Of a stretch of 11,763 nucleotides of DNA, positions 6,492 to 11,763 are shown in pieces. A model generated the notes under the pieces. The model was not told where the DNA came from. It made no database searches and saw only the letters and a list, made by a program, of their open reading frames with translations. Source of the DNA: Anaerolineaceae bacterium (lineage in GTDB: Bacteria > Chloroflexota > Anaerolineae > Anaerolineales > Anaerolineaceae); assembly GCA_003524305.1 (NCBI GenBank), contig DQHW01000049.1:1-11763 (forward strand). Direction: 5' to 3'. The position numbers were made by a program, and so were the translations under genes. Each line of letters opens with the position of its first letter. Position 1 is the first letter of the stretch.

Positions 6492-7658
6492 TCAGCGGGT
6501 TCCGGTAATAATATCAATGGTCAACTGATCAAGCTTTTCGTATTTCAAACCACGATTGGCAATTTTTACGCGGTCGAAGGTTTGTGCTTTGAGTCCATCC
6601 GCTTTGGCTTTGGAGTATTTTCCAAAGAAGCCAGCCATCGAATCATCTTGTTGGTTGATCTCAGCTAGAAGGGCTTGCACTTCGGTATCTTCATTGAATT
6701 GTTTGGCTTTATCCTTGAGCAGCAAATAGGTGCGCATGCATCCGCGTGCGAAATCTTTTACCCCTTCAAAATCTTCAGTTCGGTAAGCGTGGGCATCGAA
6801 GTGACGAGACCCGTCATACTTTACATCTTCAAGGAATTTAACCAGGTAGAAATTGGCTTTGAGATCCCTTGATCCAAAGCGCAGATCCTGATCATAACGG
6901 CCTGGATATTGATCGTTCAGGTCAATATGCCATAGTTTTCCGGCTTCCCATGCCTGCGCCACATTGTGCATGAAGTTGAGTCCGGCCATGGTTTCATGGG
7001 CAACTTCAGGGTTCACCCCCACCATCTCGGGATGGTCAAGCGTGGCGATAAAAGCCAACATGTGACCGGTGGTGGCATTATAGATGTCGGCTCGCGGTTC
7101 GTTGGGTTTGGCTTCCAGCACGAATTTGAGGTCATACTTGTTTTCAATGGCATATTCACAAAAGAAATTCATGGCTTCGCGGTTACGCTTGATGGCATCC
7201 ACGGCGCTCTTGCTGGAATCCGTTTCGACACCTTCGCGTCCGCCCCAGAAGTCATAGATGGTGGCGCCAAATTCTACCCCCAGGTCAATGGCTTTCATGG
7301 TTTTCTGCAAAGCGTAGGCTCTTACTTTCGCGTCATTACTGGTAAAGGCACCATCTTTGAAGATCGGATCATAAAAAAGATTGGTGGTTGCCATGGGTAC
7401 TTTGAGTCCGGTATCAGTAAGCGCTTTACGAAATTCTTTCTTGATCGCATCAGCTTCTGCGGTTGTGGCATCAATGGGTATCAGATCGTTATCGTGAAAG
7501 TTCACGCCATAGGCTCCAACTTCACCGAGCAGGTAGACCAGTTCAGCGGGAGTTTTGGATCCGCGTACCTCAGCCCCGAAGGGATCACGTCCACGGCTGC
7601 CTACTGTCCACAATCCAAAGGTAAATTTGTCTTCAGGTTTTGGTTGATAAATTGTCAT
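6492..7658 (-). CDS. xylA: Xylose isomerase
   Basis: A 388-residue isomerase converting D-xylose to D-xylulose in the cytoplasm. It is of the shorter class I (actinobacterial/Thermus) type: the N-terminus MTIYQPKPEDKFTFGLWTVG is characteristic. The known active-site residues are all present, shifted by one from Streptomyces numbering: H55 and D58 in NFHDNDL, W138 in FWGGREG, metal ligands E182 and K184 in LEAKPNEP, E218 and H221 in NPEVAHE, D246, D256 and D258 in YDQDLRFG, D288 in HFDAHAYRTED. I chose ATG 7658: it fits the family N-terminus and follows a purine-rich AGAAGA stretch. A longer reading from TTG 7691 would add 11 non-conserved residues. It is the last gene of the xylFGHA operon, 39 nt after xylH. 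Confidence 0.96.
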   Translation of the reverse strand: MTIYQPKPEDKFTFGLWTVGSRGRDPFGAEVRGSKTPAELVYLLGEVGAYGVNFHDNDLIPIDATTAEADAIKKEFRKALTDTGLKVPMATTNLFYDPIFKDGAFTSNDAKVRAYALQKTMKAIDLGVEFGATIYDFWGGREGVETDSSKSAVDAIKRNREAMNFFCEYAIENKYDLKFVLEAKPNEPRADIYNATTGHMLAFIATLDHPEMVGVNPEVAHETMAGLNFMHNVAQAWEAGKLWHIDLNDQYPGRYDQDLRFGSRDLKANFYLVKFLEDVKYDGSRHFDAHAYRTEDFEGVKDFARGCMRTYLLLKDKAKQFNEDTEVQALLAEINQQDDSMAGFFGKYSKAKADGLKAQTFDRVKIANRGLKYEKLDQLTIDIITGTR

Positions 7659-7697
7659 CTTTTGTCTTCTTTCGTAAAATTTAGATAACAAGAAGAA

Positions 7698-8870
7698 TTA
7701 ATTAGTATTCTTCTTGAAATATACATCTGCAATCACCGCCAGCACCAGAACGAGCCCCCGGAGCACATATTGCCAGGCAGGCGCCACGTTCATCATTTGC
7801 AAACCGGTGTTCAAACTGGCCATAATCAATGCCCCCACCAGAGCGCCAAAGATGGTGCCCGAACCTCCCAGGGTGGATGTACCGCCCAACACACAACTGG
7901 CGATGGCGTCAAGTTCATACCCCTGCCCCGCAGCGATGGTTCCGTAACCCACATAAGAAGCCAGCACCACACCGCCAATTCCAGACAGCAATCCCATCAA
8001 ACTGAATACCAGAAAAAGTTGCTTTTTAATATTAATACCCGAAAGTCTGGCAGCTTCCCGGTTCCCTCCAATGGCATAGGCGTACCGTCCAAAACGAGTG
8101 TTTGTCGAAATATACGAAACAACTATGGCAGTGATGGCAAGCAGCAGAACCGGAACCTGAACGCCGTTATAATTGTTGACAATACCAACATAAACCAATA
8201 CCAACAGTGAGAAAAACGCCGTGCGTATTAGGTCTTGATAAAGCGGTTTAAGTTCAAAACCATATTTTCTTTTCGTTTTTCGGCTTGTAAACATCATGAA
8301 AATCAAAATTGCAACCACTACCACCCCCAGGATCCATCCAATGCTTGGCTTTAGGTAACCCTGCGCAATGTAACTAAAACCTGGTTGGTTGGCAGCAATG
8401 GTTTGTCCGCCAGTTGCAAGCAGAATGCCCCCATTCAGAATAAACATACCGCCGAGGGTCACGATAAATGCCGGTACACGTAAATAGGCAATGATGTATG
8501 CCTGATACATACCGAACAAGGTTCCTACTATCATGGATACAAAAACAGTCAAAATGGCGGCCAGTACGGGTTCGTTAGGGATAAATTTATACCATATGTC
8601 GCGTTGGAAGAGGGCGGCAATTACTGAAACAAAACCAGCCAGCTTTCCAACCGAAAGATCAATGCCGCCGGTAACCATCACTAACACCATACCCACAGCC
8701 AAAAAACCGGTGACGGTCATCTGCCTGAATAAATTGGAGATATTTTGCGGCATCAAGTAACCACCTTTGGTAACAACCGCAAATACTCCCCAAATGGCAA
8801 CCAGGGCAATAATGATGATGTATGTTTGAATGTTCTTGCGAAATCTTTGTCCTAATTCAGAAAAATTCAT
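7698..8870 (-). CDS. xylH: Xylose ABC transporter permease XylH
   Basis: A 390-residue permease, close to the usual XylH length, of the BPD_transp_2 (ribose/xylose) family. Segments of about 20 hydrophobic residues recur throughout. Family motifs seen: GGIDLSVGKLAGFVSV (about 67-82), RVPAFIVTLGGMFILNGG (about 131-148), GRYAYAIGGNREAARLSGI (cytoplasmic coupling loop), and near the end CVLGGTSTLGGSGTIFGALVG. It would form the membrane channel, probably as a dimer driven by XylG. A strong AGAGGTGA stands 3 nt before ATG 8870. The gap after xylG is 30 nt, so they are co-transcribed. A multiple-sugar permease (GguB/MmsB type) is the alternative, but the XylF-like partner and adjacent xylA point to xylose. 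Confidence 0.92.
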   Translation of the reverse strand: MNFSELGQRFRKNIQTYIIIIALVAIWGVFAVVTKGGYLMPQNISNLFRQMTVTGFLAVGMVLVMVTGGIDLSVGKLAGFVSVIAALFQRDIWYKFIPNEPVLAAILTVFVSMIVGTLFGMYQAYIIAYLRVPAFIVTLGGMFILNGGILLATGGQTIAANQPGFSYIAQGYLKPSIGWILGVVVVAILIFMMFTSRKTKRKYGFELKPLYQDLIRTAFFSLLVLVYVGIVNNYNGVQVPVLLLAITAIVVSYISTNTRFGRYAYAIGGNREAARLSGINIKKQLFLVFSLMGLLSGIGGVVLASYVGYGTIAAGQGYELDAIASCVLGGTSTLGGSGTIFGALVGALIMASLNTGLQMMNVAPAWQYVLRGLVLVLAVIADVYFKKNTN

Positions 8871-8900
8871 TGTTCACCTCTTGAATGATATTAATTCACT

Positions 8901-10424
8901 TCAGCAAATGCCGGTTGCCAGTGTCATAATGCGTTCTTGTGTTGCATCGTTGATCTCAAGTGTGCCGTTGGAACTTCCGTGGCACATCACCATGATCCTG
9001 TCGCTCATTCCCAACACTTCTTGCAGGTCGCTCGAAATCATGATGATTGATATTCCTTGTTCCGCAAGTTCGTTCATGAGCTTGTAAATCTCGAATTTGG
9101 CACCTACATCAATTCCCCGGGTTGGATCATCCATAATCAATATTTTCGGTCCTGACATCAGCCATTTTGAGATGACAACCTTTTGTTGGTTGCCGCCTGA
9201 GAGTGACTCGGCCGGAACAAATAGACTGGGGGTTTTAATGGCAAGCTCCTTGGCAAATTTCAAACTCTCGGCAAGTTCAGCATCCTGATCAATGCGCATG
9301 AAAGAAGCAAATTTTTCAAGGTTTGGCAGTGAAATATTCTTTAGTATGGATTGGATCAGAATTAAACCATGACGTTTTCGATCTTCAGGCACCAAACTGA
9401 TGCCGTGTTCCATGGCAGAATGTCCATTTTCAATGGTAATCTCTTTACCGAAAAGTTTTATTGATCCACTTGTCACTTTTCCGTACTCTCCAAAAATAGT
9501 CATCACCAACTCGGTACGCCCGGAGCCCATCAGGCCTGCAATTCCCAATATTTCTCCCTTGCGTAGATCGAAGTTGACACCTTTCAACACTTCCTTGCCC
9601 TTGTCTGGGTCTTCTGCATGCAGATCATTTACCTCAAAAATCACATCCCCGGGTGTGCGGTTCCCTTTTGGAAAACGCTCTTTCATCTCCCGTCCAACCA
9701 TGTATTGAACCAGTTTTTCCGAAGTCAAATTCTTGGTAGCTTGTGTCGTAACAACCTTTCCATCTCGCAAAACTGTAACACTGTCAGTGATGCGGAAGAA
9801 TTCCTCAAGTTTATGAGTAATGTAGATACAGGTTACGCCATGCTCTTTCAACGTCTTCAGTATTTCCATCAATTGGGTAACTTCTGCTTCAGAAAGCGCA
9901 CTTGTCGGTTCATCCAGAATTAAAATTTTGGCGTTTTCTGAAAGCGCCTTGGCAATTTCAGTCATCTGCATTTTGCCAACCCCAAGGTTCTTGACAATGT
10001 CTTGAGGGTGAACATCCAGATGATATTCACTTAGGATTTTTTGTGTTTCGGAATAAACATGATCCCAGTTGATTGAACCCATTTGGACAGGTTCCTTACC
10101 CAGGAATATATTCTCACCCACTGTCATCCCGGGAACCAATGTTAATTCCTGGTAAACAATCGCAATACCTTGTTCGGCCGCTTTCTTAATGGCACTGCCT
10201 TCCAATTTTAGAAGCTGACTGTTATAGAAAATGTCGCCTTCATAGGTGTCATGAGGGTAAACCCCCGAGAGGATTTTCATTAATGTGGATTTTCCTGCGC
10301 CGTTTTCTCCGCATAATCCATGGATTTCTCCACGATTAACTTGAAAACAGACATCACTTAGTGCCACCACGCCGGGAAACTCTTTGGTTACATGTTGGAT
10401 ATCGAGAATAACATTATCGTCCAT
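8901..10424 (-). CDS. xylG: Xylose ABC transporter ATPase XylG (two ATPase domains)
   Basis: A 507-residue cytoplasmic ATPase with two tandem nucleotide-binding domains, the layout of XylG/MglA/RbsA. Domain 1: Walker A GENGAGKST (39-47), Q-loop VYQELT (90-95), degenerate signature LGVGKMQ (147-153), Walker B ILILDEPTSAL (167-177), H-loop His204. Domain 2: noncanonical Walker A GLMGSGRTE (297-305), signature LSGGNQQK (408-415), Walker B ILIMDDPTRG (428-437), no H-loop His. A degenerate second Walker A is normal for the family, but Asp432-Asp433 replaces the usual Asp-Glu, a conservative change at the catalytic base position. ATG 10424 is preferred over TTG 10430: AGGA sits 8 nt before the ATG but only about 2 nt before the TTG. 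It lies 189 nt after xylF, a gap with hairpins. Confidence 0.93.
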   Translation of the reverse strand: MDDNVILDIQHVTKEFPGVVALSDVCFQVNRGEIHGLCGENGAGKSTLMKILSGVYPHDTYEGDIFYNSQLLKLEGSAIKKAAEQGIAIVYQELTLVPGMTVGENIFLGKEPVQMGSINWDHVYSETQKILSEYHLDVHPQDIVKNLGVGKMQMTEIAKALSENAKILILDEPTSALSEAEVTQLMEILKTLKEHGVTCIYITHKLEEFFRITDSVTVLRDGKVVTTQATKNLTSEKLVQYMVGREMKERFPKGNRTPGDVIFEVNDLHAEDPDKGKEVLKGVNFDLRKGEILGIAGLMGSGRTELVMTIFGEYGKVTSGSIKLFGKEITIENGHSAMEHGISLVPEDRKRHGLILIQSILKNISLPNLEKFASFMRIDQDAELAESLKFAKELAIKTPSLFVPAESLSGGNQQKVVISKWLMSGPKILIMDDPTRGIDVGAKFEIYKLMNELAEQGISIIMISSDLQEVLGMSDRIMVMCHGSSNGTLEINDATQERIMTLATGIC

Positions 10425-10469
10425 CGGCAAAATCCTATTTGGTTCATTAATGTGTTTGGTTTTTAGCGT

Positions 10470-10522
10470 AAAAGCGAAGAACTGGACCTGTTATATATTA
10501 TATATATCAGCCTTTCGCTTTT
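10470..10522 (-). promoter_or_regulatory. AT-rich hairpin and possible internal promoter before xylG
   Basis: AAAAGCGAA (10470-10478) and TTCGCTTTT (10514-10522) form a perfect 9-bp stem, with CTG/CAG (10482-10484, 10508-10510) and alternating TA bases pairing further inside. On the minus strand the loop contains TATAAT (10502-10497), with TAGAAA (four of six matches to TTGACA) 17 bp upstream. It may therefore be a promoter giving extra xylGHA mRNA, an RNA hairpin, or both. The strand of the RNA function is the operon strand. Confidence 0.35.
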
Positions 10523-10542
10523 CTACTAAGAACTTAAGTGTT

Positions 10543-10579
10543 ACTTCCGCGCCTGATAAAAGGCCTCAAGCGCGGAAGT
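10543..10579 (-). promoter_or_regulatory. Stable hairpin between xylF and xylG
   Basis: ACTTCCGCGC (10543-10552) and GCGCGGAAGT (10570-10579) are perfect 10-bp inverted repeats around a 17-nt loop, 35 nt after the xylF stop. No T-run follows on the minus strand (AACACTTAAG), so it is unlikely to be a full terminator. Intercistronic hairpins after a binding-protein gene are known, for example malE-malF, to protect the upstream message from 3' exonucleases and let the binding protein be made in excess; this role is inferred here. Confidence 0.65.
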
Positions 10580-10613
10580 TTTGCATGTTAATTCAAATTC
10601 TGTTCAAAGACGA

Positions 10614-11726
10614 TTATGGTTTCGGAGGAAGTTGATCCGCGGGAATGTCACGATAGACTGCGTCATAGGGTTGGAATCCACTGACAACGATCTCTTCATA
10701 GACATTGTCTTTGGTCACTTGAACCACAGGAAGGAAGACGCAGGCCATATCGCCAGCAAGAGTCTCATCTCCAAACAAAACTTTGAGGGAGATGGTCTGA
10801 ACACCTTCGATGGCTTCACCCTTGATCAGGGCATCCAGTGTATCGACAGCTTTTGGAGCTAATAGACGGAAGTCTTTGTAGACGGTCACAGTCTGTTCGC
10901 CCTTGACGATGCTGTTGGCACCATCAGCAGAGGCATCCTGACCGGAGATGGGAACCTTGCCGGCCAATCCTTGGGCCTTCAAAGCAGTTAATTCACCGAG
11001 TGCAGTGCCGTCATTGGAGGCAATGACTGCGTCAATCATGTTCTGCTGGGCAGTCAAGGTGTTTTCCATTTGTGCAAGTGCTTTCGCGGGATCCCAGTTT
11101 TCTACCCAGAAATCAGCCACGATTGTAATCACACCAGAGTCAATGTAGGGTTGAATCACTTCCATTTGGCCATTGCGGACCAAGTGAGCGTTGTTGTCGG
11201 CTGGGTTACCACCAGACAAAACCACCTTGGCAGGATTGTCTGCGGTCCACACGGTGCTGCCTGGCAGACCTAAGGCGGTCATGACGCCAAGAGCTTCCTG
11301 GCGGCCAACTTCGGTATTGTCAAAGGTCAGGTACGCAGAAACACTGGCAGTCTGAATTGGGCGGTCATAGGCGATGACTTTCACACCGGCTTGGGCGGCT
11401 TTTTCAGCGGAAGTAACCGCTGCTGCACCATCTTCAGCAACAATGATCAAGCCTTTGACGCCCTGGGCAACCATGTTGTCAATCTGGTCGTTCTGCAGTT
11501 TGACGTCATGAGCAGCTTCCTGCACCAAAACTTCATATCCTTTTTCTTCGAGCAGCTTGGTCAGCAGTTCGGATTCGGGTTTCCAACGTTCAGTCGCGAA
11601 ATCTGAGAATGAAAGACCGACTTTAATTTTGCCCTCAGCAGCGGTGCCGCCACAAGCACTTAAGCCTGCGGTGAGCATGACCAATACCATAATGAGCATG
11701 AAAAATCGTACTATATTCCTTTTCAT
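10614..11726 (-). CDS. xylF: Xylose-binding lipoprotein XylF
   Basis: A 370-residue substrate-binding protein of the periplasmic-binding type I fold, the extracytoplasmic part of the xylose ABC transporter. Residues 1-24 are a lipoprotein signal peptide with lipobox LSAC (22-25), so Cys25 would be lipidated and anchor the protein to the membrane. From my knowledge of E. coli XylF, many blocks match: ERW near the N-terminus, IAYDRPI, TFDNTEVG, GGNPADNNAHLVRNGQM, PYIDSGVI, FWVENWDP, MENTLTA, IDAVIASNDGTA, ALKAQGLAGKVPISGQDA. This favours xylose over galactose or ribose binding. GGAGGA 7 nt before ATG 11726 sets the start. It is the first gene of xylFGHA in this window; the operon promoter must lie beyond the right edge, since only 37 bases of leader are included. 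Confidence 0.94.
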   Translation of the reverse strand: MKRNIVRFFMLIMVLVMLTAGLSACGGTAAEGKIKVGLSFSDFATERWKPESELLTKLLEEKGYEVLVQEAAHDVKLQNDQIDNMVAQGVKGLIIVAEDGAAAVTSAEKAAQAGVKVIAYDRPIQTASVSAYLTFDNTEVGRQEALGVMTALGLPGSTVWTADNPAKVVLSGGNPADNNAHLVRNGQMEVIQPYIDSGVITIVADFWVENWDPAKALAQMENTLTAQQNMIDAVIASNDGTALGELTALKAQGLAGKVPISGQDASADGANSIVKGEQTVTVYKDFRLLAPKAVDTLDALIKGEAIEGVQTISLKVLFGDETLAGDMACVFLPVVQVTKDNVYEEIVVSGFQPYDAVYRDIPADQLPPKP

Positions 11727-11763
11727 TTTCTTTCCTCCAAAAGTAGTAAACGGATAGGGTTAG

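Noticed and set aside
6966..7688. 240-residue plus-strand frame opposite xylA
   Set aside because: It is the antisense of a well-conserved xylose isomerase with all catalytic residues; no ribosome binding site or family motif of its own.
7659..7691. TTG 7691 as the xylA start (399 residues)
   Set aside because: The extra 11 residues are not part of the family N-terminus, and ATG 7658 begins exactly at the conserved sequence.
8901..11726. Assignment as a ChvE-GguAB type multiple-sugar transporter
   Set aside because: The binding protein matches XylF block by block, and the operon includes xylA, so xylose is the better call, though other pentoses are not excluded.

Overview
The window (roughly 45-50 % G+C by eye) looks like chromosome from a Chloroflexota bacterium, most likely Anaerolineae. 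This is an inference from the mix of genes (lipoprotein xylose-binding protein with XylG, XylH and XylA, a DUF6056-like membrane protein, a very large secreted RTX-type protein) and from the strong GGAGG-type ribosome binding sites. No rRNA, tRNA, CRISPR array, insertion sequence or phage gene was seen.

Left part (1-3480). The minus strand carries the first 980 codons of a huge exported RTX/Ca-binding repeat protein that runs off the left edge. Its repeats change period along the chain: 90-residue super-repeats, then 18-residue units, then 19-residue units. Near the N-terminus are two Thr-rich insertions, each with one Cys pair. The leader upstream of the start is about 275 nt. It has a promoter-like sequence, a foldable segment with a GAAA-capped hairpin, an intrinsic terminator, and an upstream copy of one terminator arm that could act as antiterminator. 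This is the layout of an attenuator or riboswitch, and is the least explained element of the window.

Middle (3359-6423). A TetR-family regulator reads away from the RTX gene. It has no Shine-Dalgarno sequence; it is either leaderless, from a near-consensus promoter ending six bases before its ATG, or coupled to a 42-codon upstream reading frame with a good ribosome binding site that overlaps its start. A 24-bp near-perfect dyad follows it. Next come a polytopic DUF6056-like membrane protein on the minus strand and, divergently, a GrpB/UPF0157 protein on the plus strand.

Right part (6492-11726). A minus-strand operon encodes xylose uptake and the first catabolic step, in transcription order xylF (binding lipoprotein), xylG (double ATPase), xylH (permease) and xylA (xylose isomerase). 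XylF captures D-xylose outside the membrane, XylH and XylG import it, and XylA converts it to D-xylulose. No xylulokinase or xylose regulator is visible. The 189-nt xylF-xylG gap holds two hairpins, which probably help keep the binding protein more abundant than the membrane components.
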